Counted from the first letter of the stretch, positions 15,425 through 25,665 are shown. The stretch: 64,000 bases of DNA from Lachnospiraceae bacterium (GCA_900770225.1 CAAGJU010000080.1:1-64000), one strand, 5' to 3'. Notes: generated by a model not told the origin, from the letters alone. A program made the numbers and translations.

Positions 15425-16954
15425 TCAGGCTGCTGCGCCGGCAGCCTTGCGGTTGTAGCCGAAAGCTGTGACGACAAAGCATACCGCGACGCCGAGGAAC
15501 AGCGGGTCAAAAGGCAGATTCGCCGCATTGCCTGCGAGGACGGCTGCAGGGCCGGCGATCGTAGAGGTCAGGGCGGCCTTCGGGTGTATTTTGCCCTTCA
15601 TGAACAGGGCACAGATCAGCGGCAGGAAGACAACGCTTCCGCGGAGGCCCATCGACAGGAAACCGAAATCATTGATGGTGGCGCCCGGTACAGCCATGCC
15701 AATGACGGCGGCGAGTGCGAGTACACCGATGATCGTGAGACGGTTGGCATTCAGCGCAGTTTTTGCCTCTTTGAATTTCGGACTGATCGTTGCATAGATA
15801 TCTCTGACGGCGATCGTTGCCACGCCGAGGGAGAGACCCGCACCGCCGCCGACGATTGTGATCAGAAGCGTGCCGAGAATGATGCCGCCGAAGAACTGCG
15901 GCATGTGGTTGACGACAAACATCGGGAACACCTGAATCGTGGAAGCAATAGTTCCCATGCCGGCCGGTACTGAACTGCCCGCAGCAATCAGAGCAGAGGC
16001 CTCAGCCTGCGTCACGTAATGACAGCGCATGAAAAGACCGATGGCAATGCCGGCAATGCCGAGCGGCGGGATCAGGACAGCGGAGAGAAGCGCACCGCGC
16101 TTGGCTTCGCGGGATGTTTTTCCGGTGAGAATGGCCTGCGCATACGTCTGTGTGGACAGCACGCCGAGCAGAAGAGAGAGCCCGGAGCCGATATCCTTCA
16201 GCGGTCCTCTTGCCACAAGGCTCAGGAATCTGCTGCTGAAGTCATGTACGGAATTGATGTTGGAAAGACCGATGGAGGTCTGGATGTTTCCGAGGTCGGT
16301 ACCGACCAGTGCGCCGGTCAGAGCTGTGTTGAGGCCGCCGACGCCGCCGGACAGGTGCAGAACGACGAAAAGGCCGGCCACAGAGGCGATGTAGAGAAGC
16401 ACAAGCTTAAGGATGCCTCCCATGCCTGCGCCCCAGGCGCCGCCGAAAAGTACATATACCGCCATCAGCAGAGCCATAATCGCTACGGCTGCCGCTGTAC
16501 TGATATTCGGAAAGAGAACGCTCACGAGTCCTGCGCCTGCTACGACCTGGGCGAGGACACTGATGAAGATACCGATGGAGCAGAGGGCGGAGCCGATCGT
16601 CTCGACTTTTTTGCCGTACTCGCGGGAGATGATCTCCAGTTCGGTCGTGCATCCGCTTTTTCTGATCGGATCAGCAAAAAATATGGCGAGGATCAGGCAT
16701 CCGATGCCGGATCCGAGGGTGAACCACCATGCGGAGAGACCATACGTGAAGGCCAGCTGAGCGGTGCCGATGGTCGCCTGCGAAGAGACCAGCGCACCCA
16801 TGATGCCGCCGCATACGAGAAGGCTGCCGCCGCCACCGCCGCCTGTGGCGAAATCAGCGCCGCCGGAAACTTTTTTTCCGGAGTAAAGACTGACGCCGAG
16901 AACCATGATAAGCGTCACAATGATGCCTGCGATCTGCAGAATGGTAACTGACAT
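15425..16954 (-). CDS. Sodium:solute symporter (SSS family)
   Basis: Sodium-coupled importer of 509 residues with about thirteen hydrophobic helices. The first helix is followed by the GGADFATGGGGGGSLLVCGGIMGALVSSQATIGTAQLAF region, typical of SSS proteins at the substrate/ion site, and YGLSAWWFTLGSGIGCLILA. Another conserved part is LLGVLSTQTYAQAILTGKTSREAKRGALLSA in the middle of the protein. The substrate is undetermined; sugars, amino acids, organic acids and pantothenate all occur in the family. SD GGGGAGG precedes the ATG. The neighbouring minus-strand thioesterase gene is separated by 315 bases and is probably a separate unit. Confidence 0.88.
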   Translation of the reverse strand: MSVTILQIAGIIVTLIMVLGVSLYSGKKVSGGADFATGGGGGGSLLVCGGIMGALVSSQATIGTAQLAFTYGLSAWWFTLGSGIGCLILAIFFADPIRKSGCTTELEIISREYGKKVETIGSALCSIGIFISVLAQVVAGAGLVSVLFPNISTAAAVAIMALLMAVYVLFGGAWGAGMGGILKLVLLYIASVAGLFVVLHLSGGVGGLNTALTGALVGTDLGNIQTSIGLSNINSVHDFSSRFLSLVARGPLKDIGSGLSLLLGVLSTQTYAQAILTGKTSREAKRGALLSAVLIPPLGIAGIAIGLFMRCHYVTQAEASALIAAGSSVPAGMGTIASTIQVFPMFVVNHMPQFFGGIILGTLLITIVGGGAGLSLGVATIAVRDIYATISPKFKEAKTALNANRLTIIGVLALAAVIGMAVPGATINDFGFLSMGLRGSVVFLPLICALFMKGKIHPKAALTSTIAGPAAVLAGNAANLPFDPLFLGVAVCFVVTAFGYNRKAAGAAA

Positions 16955-17269
16955 GATTGCCTCCCCTGATGATCTCCTTCATATTGAAGAAGATCCTGTC
17001 TCTGTGAACCTGAAATGCGATAATAAAGCGTATATGATGGAAATGATCAGATAGTGATTTTGTGGCTGAAAATGCAGGATTGGCTGTTGATCCTCTGTCA
17101 CAGATTCCTATTTTGAGCTTCTCATTCAGGGTTGTCCAGTGTCGGCGTGAAATTTCGGCGTTTTTGAAATTCTGTGTATTGAGGATGACCGTAAGATTCG
17201 GCATTTTGAATGGGGATATCCGCCTTTGCGACCGGGGGTTGGTCAGTTAGCATATCTGATGTGAACCAA
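16955..17269. other. Intergenic stretch with no recognised feature
   Basis: The 315 bases between the SSS symporter start and the thioesterase stop contain the symporter's Shine-Dalgarno at the left end. I see no convincing hairpin terminator, riboswitch, repeat or reading frame in the rest. Confidence 0.5.
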
Positions 17270-17740
17270 TTACATGAATTCTGCGCTCGAGAGAGCCGCC
17301 AGCTCCGCGTCGGATGAACGGTAGACTCGGGCACTCATGAAATACAGATTCCTTCCGGCCTTGTCAGCTTTCGCCTTCACCAGAAAATTCCCCTTCCCGG
17401 TTACAGGACGCATGAACTGCATCTGCATCTGAACGGTTACGCAGTCGTTTTTGCGTTTCAGATAACGGGTCAGCATCCCCATGGCAAGATCACATCCTGA
17501 CGAGATAATTCCGCCGTGTACAATACCGGCCGGATTCAGCATCCACGTGGCAATGTCATACTGCAGCGTGAGTTCCAGATTCTCCCATGAACAGGAGATG
17601 AACTTCGGCGCAAGGCATTCATTGAAGCACCAGCACGTCTCGTCGGTGCCCTCCGTGACGCTGTGAAACACCCGCTCCATCTCTTCCTGTGTGCCATATT
17701 CATCATCTGCCGCAAGATCGCGGAATGTCTGATAATTCAT
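17270..17740 (-). CDS. Hotdog-fold acyl-CoA thioesterase (PaaI-like)
   Basis: Probable cytoplasmic thioesterase of 156 residues that hydrolyses acyl-CoA or aryl-CoA. The hotdog helix motif is present as NPAGIVHGGIISSGCDLAMGM (around residues 71-90), where HGG and the following acidic residue are the usual active-site positions. A beta strand follows with QMQMQFMRPVTG and GKGNFLVKAKADKAGRNLYFMSARVY. The N-terminal ~45 residues are acidic and less conserved. No pathway neighbours point to a particular substrate. Confidence 0.8.
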   Translation of the reverse strand: MNYQTFRDLAADDEYGTQEEMERVFHSVTEGTDETCWCFNECLAPKFISCSWENLELTLQYDIATWMLNPAGIVHGGIISSGCDLAMGMLTRYLKRKNDCVTVQMQMQFMRPVTGKGNFLVKAKADKAGRNLYFMSARVYRSSDAELAALSSAEFM

Positions 17741-17912
17741 CTGCTGTCATCCTTTCTGTCCGTTTATCCAGTGCTGTCGTCAGTCTTTCACTGTTTATGA
17801 TCCGCCTGTATGCGCCTTTATTATACAGAAAATAAAGTGGTCAGGCTATACTGTTTTCCATGATTGATTCATGGAGGCAGTGTTAAGTTCAGAAGGTGTC
17901 AGGGCCACGGAA

Positions 17913-17977
17913 CACATGGAGGCTTCCAGGCCGAGGACAAGCGAGAGCGTGTCGAGGCTGGAAGTCTCCGTGTGTGA
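17913..17977. repeat. Dispersed hairpin element, family 2, shortened copy
   Basis: The arms CACATGGAGGCTTCCAGGCC and GGCTGGAAGTCTCCGTGTG pair with few mismatches. The loop carries GAGGACAAGCGAGAGCGTGT, nearly the same as in the copies at 11156 and 44083. The copy is about half the full length. It lies in the 380-base gap upstream of metN, where I see neither an S-box nor a T-box. Confidence 0.7.
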
Positions 17978-18120
17978 CAGTGTTTGCATATAAAAAATAT
18001 TTATAGCTAAGCATATATTTATTGAATTATACAAATACTGCCCGATGTGTTAGAGTGCATACCATAGCAAACAGCTAAGAAAATATGAAATTGATCATCA
18101 AAGGTAAGGGTGATGCGGAG

Positions 18121-19245
18121 ATGAGCACAGCAATAAAAGAAAAGACAGCAGATGTGCGTGAGAATGCCACAGCAGCGATCAGGATTGAGAATGTCTCGAA
18201 GGTCTTTCGGACAAAGGATACTGATTTTACAGCACTCGAAAATATCAGTCTGACAGTGAACAGAGGTGAGATCCTCGGTATCGTCGGATTCTCCGGCGCA
18301 GGAAAGTCCACACTGGTCAGAATCATGAATCTGCTCGAGCATCCGACGTCCGGCAGGGTGTGGCTGGACGGCATTGATCTCACGGAACTGAAGCCGAAGG
18401 AACTGAGGCAGCAGCGTCGGAGAATCGGCATGATTTTTCAGCAGTTCCAGCTCTTCGCATCCAGAACTGTATTTCAGAATGTGGCCTTTCCTCTTCAGCA
18501 CACCGGTCTGAAAAAGGAAGCGATCCGGGAGAAAGTTGACGGACTTCTGGATCTGGTCGGCCTCCGGGATAAGGCAGCTGTCTATCCCTCCGAACTTTCC
18601 GGCGGGCAGAAACAGCGGGTCGCCATAGCGAGGGCGCTGGCAACGGATCCGGAGATCCTGCTGAGCGATGAATCCACGAGCGCCCTGGATCCCCAGGCGA
18701 CAAAGACCGTTCTGAAGATCCTGAAAAAGCTGAACCGTGAGCTCGGTATCACGATCGTCCTGATCACCCATGAGATGGATGTGGTCAGGGAGATCTGCGA
18801 CAGGGTAGCCGTCATGGAGCACGGAAGGATCGTGGAGGAGGGAACGGCGTTCTCCATCTTCAGCAGTCCGGAAAGTCAGATCACCAAAGACTTCGTGAAC
18901 ACGACGATGCATCTGACGCGGATCGATGAGCTGATCGCTGAGAACGATCCTCTGGTTGATATCAGCGATCATCAGTGTATCGTCCGGCTGACATATCCGG
19001 AGCCGCACAGCGCGGAGTATCCGATGGTATCCGAGGTATCCAGAAAGTTTGGCATCGATGTCAATATTTTCTGCGGACATACCGATTATGTGGATTCGAG
19101 GCCGATCGGCGGGCTGGTGGCTGTACTGGAAGGACCTGTGGAGTCCGTCAGAGAGGCCATCCGCTATATCCGATCAAGACATATCAGAGTGGAGGTGTTG
19201 AAAAGTGGGACAGATTATCGCACAGTGGATGCCAAATGTGGCTGA
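18121..19245 (+). CDS. metN: Methionine ABC transporter ATP-binding protein MetN
   Basis: ATPase subunit that powers uptake of methionine. The ABC domain has Walker [10 protein letters not shown], the Q-loop MIFQQFQLF, the signature [15 protein letters not shown], and Walker [15 protein letters not shown] with the switch His in VLITHEMD. After the ABC domain a C-terminal NIL domain (about residues 280-360) carries the regulatory methionine-binding fold ([39 protein letters not shown]). The start is uncertain: 18085 is an alternative in-frame ATG; 18121 is preferred because AAGGTAAGGG lies upstream. Its 3' end overlaps metI by 41 bases. Confidence 0.93.
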   Translation: MSTAIKEKTADVRENATAAIRIENVSKVFRTKDTDFTALENISLTVNRGEILGIVGFSGAGKSTLVRIMNLLEHPTSGRVWLDGIDLTELKPKELRQQRRRIGMIFQQFQLFASRTVFQNVAFPLQHTGLKKEAIREKVDGLLDLVGLRDKAAVYPSELSGGQKQRVAIARALATDPEILLSDESTSALDPQATKTVLKILKKLNRELGITIVLITHEMDVVREICDRVAVMEHGRIVEEGTAFSIFSSPESQITKDFVNTTMHLTRIDELIAENDPLVDISDHQCIVRLTYPEPHSAEYPMVSEVSRKFGIDVNIFCGHTDYVDSRPIGGLVAVLEGPVESVREAIRYIRSRHIRVEVLKSGTDYRTVDAKCG

Positions 19246-19885
19246 AAAAAGCAATGACTTCTGGAAAGCCATTGCCGATACGCTGATCATGACGGCGTGG
19301 TCTGGCATATTTATTTTTATTATCGGGATGGCTGTCGGCATCACGCTCACCGTGACAAAGCGGGGCGGGATTGCTGAAAACGCGGCGGTGTACCAGACGC
19401 TTGACAAGATCGTCAACCTTCTCCGCTCGATCCCTTTCATCATCCTGCTGGCGGGGCTGATGCCGCTGTCCAGACTGATCATGGGAACGGCGATCGGCCT
19501 GAAAGGTGCGATCGTTCCGCTGGTCATCGGTTGTGCGCCATTTTATTCCAGGCAGGTGGAGACAGCACTCGCCACAGTGGAAAAGGGAAAAATAGAAGCG
19601 GCGGAATCCATGGGCTGCAGCGGCCCCGGCATTGTTTTCCGCGTGTATCTCCGTGAGAGCATCGCTCCCATTGCGAGAGGGACGACGATCACGATCATCA
19701 GCTTGTTCGGTCTCGTAGCCATGGCCGGCGCGGTCGGTGCCGGGGGCCTCGGTGATTTCGCGATCCGGTACGGTCACGACAGAGGACAGACGGATGTCAC
19801 CATTGCCTCCATTATCGCCATGGTCGTGATCGTGACAGGCGTGCAGCTGGCGGGCAGCCTGGTGGCGAAGAAGAACACGCATTGA
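19205..19885 (+). CDS. metI: Methionine ABC transporter permease MetI
   Basis: Membrane subunit of the MetNIQ importer, 226 residues with five hydrophobic helices. It starts at GTG with GGAGGTG upstream, entirely inside the end of metN, so the two are probably translationally coupled. The conserved EAA-type loop appears as [24 protein letters not shown] (around residues 131-155), where it contacts the ATPase. The helices before it contain [20 protein letters not shown] and those after it [22 protein letters not shown], both typical of MetI. The length matches the family. Confidence 0.94.
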   Translation: MGQIIAQWMPNVAEKSNDFWKAIADTLIMTAWSGIFIFIIGMAVGITLTVTKRGGIAENAAVYQTLDKIVNLLRSIPFIILLAGLMPLSRLIMGTAIGLKGAIVPLVIGCAPFYSRQVETALATVEKGKIEAAESMGCSGPGIVFRVYLRESIAPIARGTTITIISLFGLVAMAGAVGAGGLGDFAIRYGHDRGQTDVTIASIIAMVVIVTGVQLAGSLVAKKNTH

Positions 19886-20033
19886 GAGAGCCCGGAAAGA
19901 CCGGTGCGCTGAGCTCCTTATACAGCAGAGGACTCAGCCGCGGACATGACACACAGATACGGCAGGAAATACGACAGGAAACAGCGAAGGGAAAATACAG
20001 GTGCACGGGGACAACGGAAAAAAAGAGACAGCA

Positions 20034-20112
20034 GAAGAATAAACAGAAAACGGAAGAATAAACAGGAAACAGAAGAATAAACAGTAAACGGAAGAAAACG
20101 GAAGAATACAGA
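20034..20112. repeat. 19-bp tandem repeat, about 3.5 copies
   Basis: GAAGAATAAACAGAAAACG-type units start at 20034, 20053 and 20072, then decay. The purine-rich array ends directly before the AGAGGGAGGAG ribosome-binding region of metQ, within the 242-base spacer after metI. Confidence 0.88.
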
Positions 20113-20127
20113 GGGAGGAGAAAATAT

Positions 20128-21168
20128 ATGAGAAAGAATATCGGAGCATTTGCACTTGCGGCACTTACGGCACTGACACTGGCAGGCTGCGGCAGCAGCG
20201 GCGCTGCGCAGTCGGCATCATCTGCTTCTGCTGCGGCGACATCCTCTGCATCGGCGGACGCAGCAGCGTCTTCCGATACGGGTTCAGATACAGGATCATC
20301 CGGGAACTCTGCTGACACGGTTTCGGCGGATTCACTGGAAACGCCTTCGTCGGATGCATCGGTCGGCAGCGCGTCATCCGACAGCGCAGAGGCAGAAGGA
20401 ACGCTGGACAGCTACAGCGTGGAAAATCCGGTAACCGTCAAGGTTGGCCTCACGGCGGCGATCTATGAAGATATCTGGAACCCGATCAAGGACGATCTGG
20501 CAAAGGAAGGCATCAATCTTGAACTGGTGCAGTTCTCGGATTACATATCGCCGGATGAGGCGCTGGAAAACGATGAGCTGACCATCACCTCGCATCAGCA
20601 TCACGCTTTTCTGGATGCGACGAAGGCGGATCAGGGCTGGGACGACCTCGTCTCCGCGGGAGATACCTTCATCATCGCGATGAACCTGTATTCAAATAAA
20701 TATGATGACGTCAGCGAGATTCAGGACGGTGACCAGATCGCCATTCCCGACGACGCCTCCAACGGAGGACGTGCGCTGAAGCTTCTGGCAAACGCGGGAC
20801 TGATCGAGCTCTCCGATGATGCCGGCGCGAACCCTGAAGTCAGCGACATTACCAAATACAACAAACAGATCGATATCGTGGAGATGAATGCATCGGATGT
20901 GCCTTCGGCGCTGGCAGATGTGGATGCCGCTGTCGTCAATGGCAACTATGCACTGGATGCCGGCATCGATCCGGATACAGCCATTTACGAAGAGTCCAAA
21001 TATGATGATGACAGTTATTTCTGCCTGATCGCAGTCAAGGATAAAAACAAAGATACAAAGGCTGTGAAGCGGATCGTGGAGAGATTCCAGACCGATGAGA
21101 CGAAGCAGATCTTCCAGGATGAATTCAAGGGTTACTTCAAGAGCGCCTGGGATTACAAATTCTCATAA
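20128..21168 (+). CDS. metQ: Methionine-binding lipoprotein MetQ (NLPA family)
   Basis: Substrate-binding component of the MetNIQ importer, anchored outside the membrane by lipid. A signal peptide ends with the lipobox LTLAGCGSS (Cys near residue 21). An unusually long Ser/Ala/Asp/Gly-rich linker (about residues 22-95) precedes the NLPA domain. The domain shows VKVGLTAAIYEDIWNPIKDDL, EGINLELVQFSDY, LTSHQHHAFLD-like ITSHQHHAF and the IAIPDDASNGGRALKLL loop, all family hallmarks. At 346 residues it is longer than the common ~270, the excess being the linker. Confidence 0.93.
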   Translation: MRKNIGAFALAALTALTLAGCGSSGAAQSASSASAAATSSASADAAASSDTGSDTGSSGNSADTVSADSLETPSSDASVGSASSDSAEAEGTLDSYSVENPVTVKVGLTAAIYEDIWNPIKDDLAKEGINLELVQFSDYISPDEALENDELTITSHQHHAFLDATKADQGWDDLVSAGDTFIIAMNLYSNKYDDVSEIQDGDQIAIPDDASNGGRALKLLANAGLIELSDDAGANPEVSDITKYNKQIDIVEMNASDVPSALADVDAAVVNGNYALDAGIDPDTAIYEESKYDDDSYFCLIAVKDKNKDTKAVKRIVERFQTDETKQIFQDEFKGYFKSAWDYKFS

Positions 21169-21337
21169 GGCAGTTGTCGGATGAAGCCCACAGGACATCG
21201 TATCAGGTGAGAGAGATGCAAAGCGGAGTACGAAAAATAATCAGGCCACAGAGTGCGGCAGACAGATGACCGGATGAAACGACACACGGGGTGCGGCGTG
21301 CTGCATCCCGATAACCGGATATATGGAGGTGGAGAAC

Positions 21338-22750
21338 ATGGCGGATAAACTGAGAGAGGATCTGGCAAAGATCATACCGGATCGTGACCGGCTGATCACG
21401 GAAAATATCGGAGAGGAATATACCAAATATGCGCACGGCAGCCTGCAGGGGTCGGCGGACGCAGTTGTTTTTCCCACAAGTACGGAAGAAGTCAGCCGGA
21501 TCATGCGGTATGCATGGAACCACCACATTCCGGTGACGCCGCGCGGCGCAAACACGAACCTGACAGGGTCGACCGTCCCGCTCGAGGGCGGGATCGTCCT
21601 GATCCTGACGAAGATGAACCATATTCTGGAGATCGATGAGGAGACCATGACCGTGACTGTCGAACCGGGTGTGCTCCTGAAGGATCTGCAGCAGTATGTC
21701 GAGGCAAGAGGTCTCTTCTATCCGCCGGATCCGGGTGAAAAAAACAGCACGATCGGCGGCAACATCAGCACGAATGCCGGCGGGATGAGAGCCGTCCGCT
21801 ACGGTGTCACGAGAGATTTCGTGCGCAGCCTGGAGGTGGTCTTCGCAGACGGAGAGGTCACAACAGTCGGAACGAAGACGGTAAAGGATGCGACCGGTCT
21901 CTCCCTGAAAAATCTGATCATCGGCTCCGAGGGTACGCTGGCGGTCATCACCCGCTGTGTCCTGAAGCTCATTCCGAAGCCGGAGACGACGGTCAACGCG
22001 ATCGCCGCATTTGCAGATATCCGGAGCGGCATCAGCAACGTGATCCGCATCTTCCATGCCAATACACAGCCGACGGCACTGGAGTTTGTCGAACGCAGCG
22101 TCGCAAAGATCGGAGAAAAATACACCGGCATCCGCTATCCATATCCCGAAGCCGGCGCCTATATTCTGATGACCTTCGACGGAGATGAGGACGAGGTTTC
22201 CCGGAATGTGAGGAAGACAGAAGAACTCGTACTTGCCAACGGAGCCTTTGGCTTCAGCAAACTCGATCCGGAGCGCGCGGAAGCCGTATGGAAGGTACGC
22301 GGCGCCCTCTGCACAGCGGTCGAATCCGTGTCAGAGCAGATTCCGGTCGATATCGTCGTACCGGTCAACCGAATCGCTGATTTTGTTACATTTGCCGATG
22401 AACTGGCGGAGAAGAGTCATATGCTGATGGCAGTCTACGGTCACGCCGGCGACGGCAATATCCACATCAACCTCGCCCGCGGAACGCGCAGTGATGCAGA
22501 GTGGAAACGGGATGCTGACAGGGCACTGACTGCCGTATACGACAAGACGGCAGAGCTCGACGGCCTGGCTTCCGGAGAGCACGGCATCGGCCTCACCAAG
22601 CAGAAATACCTGGCGCAGCATTTTGACCCGGTTGCCCTGCAGGCGATGAGAGGAATCAAAGATGCCCTTGACAGGAGACACATTCTGAACGACCATAAGA
22701 GCTATCTGCAGCCGGAAGGCGCGGAGCCGGCCGGCGAAGTTGCTGTCTGA
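21338..22750 (+). CDS. FAD-linked 2-hydroxyacid oxidase/dehydrogenase (GlcD-like)
   Basis: Cytoplasmic flavoenzyme of 470 residues that probably oxidises a D-2-hydroxyacid (lactate, glycolate or similar) to the 2-keto acid. The PCMH-type FAD-binding domain (about residues 35-215) has VVFPTSTEEVSRIMRYAWNHHIPVTPRGANTNLTG and GGNISTNAGGMRAVRYG. The C-terminal FAD-oxidase domain ends with the active-site pattern YGHAGDGNIHINLARG and LDGLASGEHGIGLTKQKYL. The ATG at 21338 is chosen because GGAGGTGGAG is well placed. It follows metQ by 170 bases on the same strand and is followed by an aminotransferase, suggesting keto-acid metabolism linked to methionine uptake. Confidence 0.86.
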   Translation: MADKLREDLAKIIPDRDRLITENIGEEYTKYAHGSLQGSADAVVFPTSTEEVSRIMRYAWNHHIPVTPRGANTNLTGSTVPLEGGIVLILTKMNHILEIDEETMTVTVEPGVLLKDLQQYVEARGLFYPPDPGEKNSTIGGNISTNAGGMRAVRYGVTRDFVRSLEVVFADGEVTTVGTKTVKDATGLSLKNLIIGSEGTLAVITRCVLKLIPKPETTVNAIAAFADIRSGISNVIRIFHANTQPTALEFVERSVAKIGEKYTGIRYPYPEAGAYILMTFDGDEDEVSRNVRKTEELVLANGAFGFSKLDPERAEAVWKVRGALCTAVESVSEQIPVDIVVPVNRIADFVTFADELAEKSHMLMAVYGHAGDGNIHINLARGTRSDAEWKRDADRALTAVYDKTAELDGLASGEHGIGLTKQKYLAQHFDPVALQAMRGIKDALDRRHILNDHKSYLQPEGAEPAGEVAV

Positions 22751-22975
22751 GGACATAAATTGAGCAGCTTCGACGGGTTATCACTTTTGCCTGGTCATCT
22801 TGTTCATGTGCTGTGTAATGCATAATGAACGTCCGGGATAAGTGTTTGAAGGACATACCTATACCGTGCATCAGCTGTTTTTTTATGGTTTGGCAGCTCT
22901 CTGCATACAGTTTTCGGAATCGGTCAGACTGTGCAGAAAGAAGCAGAATTTTCATACAGGGAAGAGGTTCATATT

Positions 22976-24148
22976 ATGAGGGAATTATCCGACAGAACCG
23001 CATCATTCACAGATTCACTGATCCGGCGGATGACAAGGGTATGCAATACATACGGGGCGGTCAACCTGTCCCAGGGCTTCCCGGATTTCGATCCGCCGAA
23101 GGCGATCACGGACAGATTAAAAGAAGTGGCAGAAGAGGGGCCGCATCAGTACGCGGTGACATGGGGGTCGGAGCGCTTCAGAAAGGCACTGTGCAGAAAG
23201 CAGAGCCGCTTCATGGGCATCGACTGGGATCCCGACAGCGAAGTCGTCGCCACCTGCGGAAGCACGGAGGCCATGATGTGCGCCATGATGACGATCGTCA
23301 ATCCCGGAGACAAGGTCATTGTTTTTTCGCCGTTCTACGAAAATTACGGCGCCGATGCGATCCTCGCCGGGGCAGAGCCGATCTACGTGCCGCTGGTGCC
23401 GCCGGATTTCCGGTTTGATCCGGAAGTGCTGGAGGATGCGTTCCGGCAGGGCGCCAAAGCGCTTGTTCTCTGCAATCCGTCCAATCCGACCGGCAAGGTG
23501 TTCTCCAGAGAAGAACTTCTGATCATCGCCGACCTGGCGGAAAAATATGATGCCTACGTCCTCACGGATGAGGTGTATGAGCACATTGTCTATGAGCCGT
23601 ATCAGCACACCTATTTTGCCACGCTGCCGGGCATGAAGGAGAGGACGCTGAGTATCAGTTCCCTGTCCAAGACCTATTCCATCACGGGCTGGCGTCTCGG
23701 CTATGTGCTCGGCCCGGCGGAGATCATCGAGAGGGTGAAGAAGGTGCATGATTTTCTGACCGTAGGCGCACCGGCTCCGCTGATGGAGGCTGTTGTGACG
23801 GCACTTGAGTTTCCTGACAGCTACTATAAGGAACTGCAGGATCACTACACCCATATGAAAAATCTGCTTGTCGGCGGTCTGAAGAATCTTGATTTTCGCT
23901 TCACGGATCCGCAGGGCGCCTATTACGTGCTGATGGATGTATCTGAATTCAATGTGAAGGATGACGTGAAATTCTGCTACTGGCTGGCGGAAAATGTCGG
24001 TGTCGGAGCAGTACCGGGCTCCAGTTTCTTCCATGAGGACGTTAATCACCTCATCCGCTTTCACTTTGCCAAGAAGGATGAGACGCTGCAGCAGGCGCTG
24101 GATAATCTCTCGACGCTGCGGGAGAAAGCTCATCTGTATCACGAGTAA
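22976..24148 (+). CDS. PLP-dependent aminotransferase class I/II
   Basis: Fold-type I aminotransferase, 390 residues, with the class hallmarks: NTYGAVNLSQGFPDFDPP near the N-terminus, the LCNPSNPTGKVF loop, LTDEVYEHIVYEP holding the Asp that binds the pyridine nitrogen, and SSLSKTYSITGWRLGY with the Schiff-base Lys. A conserved Arg for the substrate carboxylate lies in NHLIRFHFA. It is closest in style to the kynurenine/glutamine-transaminase-like group, which accepts methionine and aromatic amino acids, but specificity cannot be fixed. The start at 22976 follows AAGAGG. It lies 225 bases after the GlcD-like gene. Confidence 0.87.
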   Translation: MRELSDRTASFTDSLIRRMTRVCNTYGAVNLSQGFPDFDPPKAITDRLKEVAEEGPHQYAVTWGSERFRKALCRKQSRFMGIDWDPDSEVVATCGSTEAMMCAMMTIVNPGDKVIVFSPFYENYGADAILAGAEPIYVPLVPPDFRFDPEVLEDAFRQGAKALVLCNPSNPTGKVFSREELLIIADLAEKYDAYVLTDEVYEHIVYEPYQHTYFATLPGMKERTLSISSLSKTYSITGWRLGYVLGPAEIIERVKKVHDFLTVGAPAPLMEAVVTALEFPDSYYKELQDHYTHMKNLLVGGLKNLDFRFTDPQGAYYVLMDVSEFNVKDDVKFCYWLAENVGVGAVPGSSFFHEDVNHLIRFHFAKKDETLQQALDNLSTLREKAHLYHE

Positions 24149-24159
24149 GCTGTTTTGAT

Positions 24160-25438
24160 TTACGCTTTCGACGGGATGACGACGAACAGCACCGCATTGG
24201 TGTTGTCGATGCTGTTGAAGCCGACCTCGTGCATATACAGCGCGACGTTGTTGCCCTTCATCTGGAGCTGTCGCACCACCCAACCGTTTGTGCGGATGCA
24301 TTCGCGCACCGCCTCCTGTGTTTCGGGCAAAGGTGTGTATGTGTATTCCCCGGTTGTTCCAATCTGGCTGAAATCATAGCGCACATCCGTCAGCTTCTTC
24401 TGCGCCTGCATAAACGCACCATTCGCACGGAGGATCAGGAGCGTTCCTTCACGGTCGTTCCATACTGAAATCGCCGCCGGGAGGGAATCCGTCAGACCGG
24501 AGACGATAGGATCATAGTAATAGGAAAGCGGCTCAGAGAGATTGACTCTGCTGACCTGATCATAAAAAGCCGCGCAGTCATGATTCTCAAAAGCCAGGCC
24601 TTCAGGACTGGAGGCATGCTCGTAAATCGCATCCAGAGGAAGGGGCCTGCTGTAATAATATCCCTGCAGGCGGTCGCCTTCGCTGAAGCCGTAAACGTGG
24701 TTGAAGTCGCGGATATTGTTGAAATCGTAGTAAACGATACAGAAACTGCTGCCCGCAGGAGCATCTTTCACGATCTGCGAGGAGCACTGACTGAAATACC
24801 TGTGGTTCCAGAGACCTGTCAGATCGTCCATGCGGTCGGCCTGAACAGCTTTTCTGTGATTGCGGAGTTCGTCCAGCCTCGACGAAATGACGATGATGAG
24901 GCAGGCAAAACTGCAGATGTTGCACATCAGGGTATTGACCAGATCATTGAGGAATATATTCGGCGTCTTGAATAACAGAGCACAGATAATGAATACAGCA
25001 TCCCACGAAAATTTGAAGAGAAGCACATGCCATGGGATATCCAGGATGACGATGGGCAAAGTTGCCGTGAAAATGAGATAAGTGATGGCGATTTCCGTGG
25101 GATCCAGAATGGTGCCGCAGGCCAGACCGCAGAGGAGCACAGGAACCTCATACCAGTAAAACAGTTCCGTTGCCTTCTGAAGCATCGGTTTCCTGTTTCG
25201 ACGGCGCCAGAACAGGATGATTGCGATGACGATTTGGAAGATAAGCAGAAAGATATTGATAGAACAGCGGTTGTCAGACGGAAGATCGTCTGATTCCAGA
25301 TATTCAGCAGCGTGATGATGATGCTGATCCAGAAAATGCGGTTCAGGGTTTTTCGTTTTTCTGAGATATTTCTGCCCGGGAGTCTTTCAGATCCCTGGCA
25401 AGCAGCCAGTCATGTATATAGATAAGAATCTTCTTCAT
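24160..25438 (-). pseudogene. Decayed membrane-bound GGDEF-EAL c-di-GMP protein
   Basis: The longest open frame (24160-25185) contains several membrane helices and the first half of a GGDEF domain (DDLTGLWNHRYF, YYDFNNIRDFNHVYGFSEGD). It then jumps directly to the last part of an EAL domain (RLQGYYYSRPLP) and a C-terminal PAS-like region. The GGDEF motif itself and nearly all of EAL are missing, an apparent in-frame deletion. Upstream, the N-terminal coding sequence continues to an ATG at 25438 but in other frames: an early frame stops near 25350, a middle frame encodes hydrophobic residues, and a second shift lies near 25261-25268. Neither enzyme activity can remain. Sequencing error cannot be excluded for the shifts. 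Confidence 0.75.
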
Positions 25439-25602
25439 ATGAACATCCTGTCACATGGAAAGGTATATACGGTCAGGCAATACCAGAACGAATACTCTGA
25501 TACGGTCTGACGAGTTAGACAGTCATAATTCGGAAATCGATATTATCATAACACATTCCGGAAGATATGGAATATCATTCTGTCGGTGCACTTAGCAGGA
25601 TT

Positions 25603-25665
25603 ACAGGCCGACCGCGCGCGCCCGTCCTCGACACAGCTGAGGTTGCGGGTTGGATGCATCTTTGT
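25603..25665. repeat. Dispersed hairpin element, family 2, partial copy
   Basis: CGTCCTCGACACAGC and GGTTGCGGGTTGGATGCATC match parts of the 135-bp element at 11156, with the middle deleted. It lies in the 461-base gap 25439-25899, which otherwise holds the two hairpins listed separately and the tail of the thiamine operon. Confidence 0.6.

Noticed and set aside
17741..18120. S-box or T-box riboswitch upstream of metN
   Set aside because: No conserved S-box core or T-box antiterminator sequence is visible; the region holds the family 2 hairpin and AT-rich DNA.
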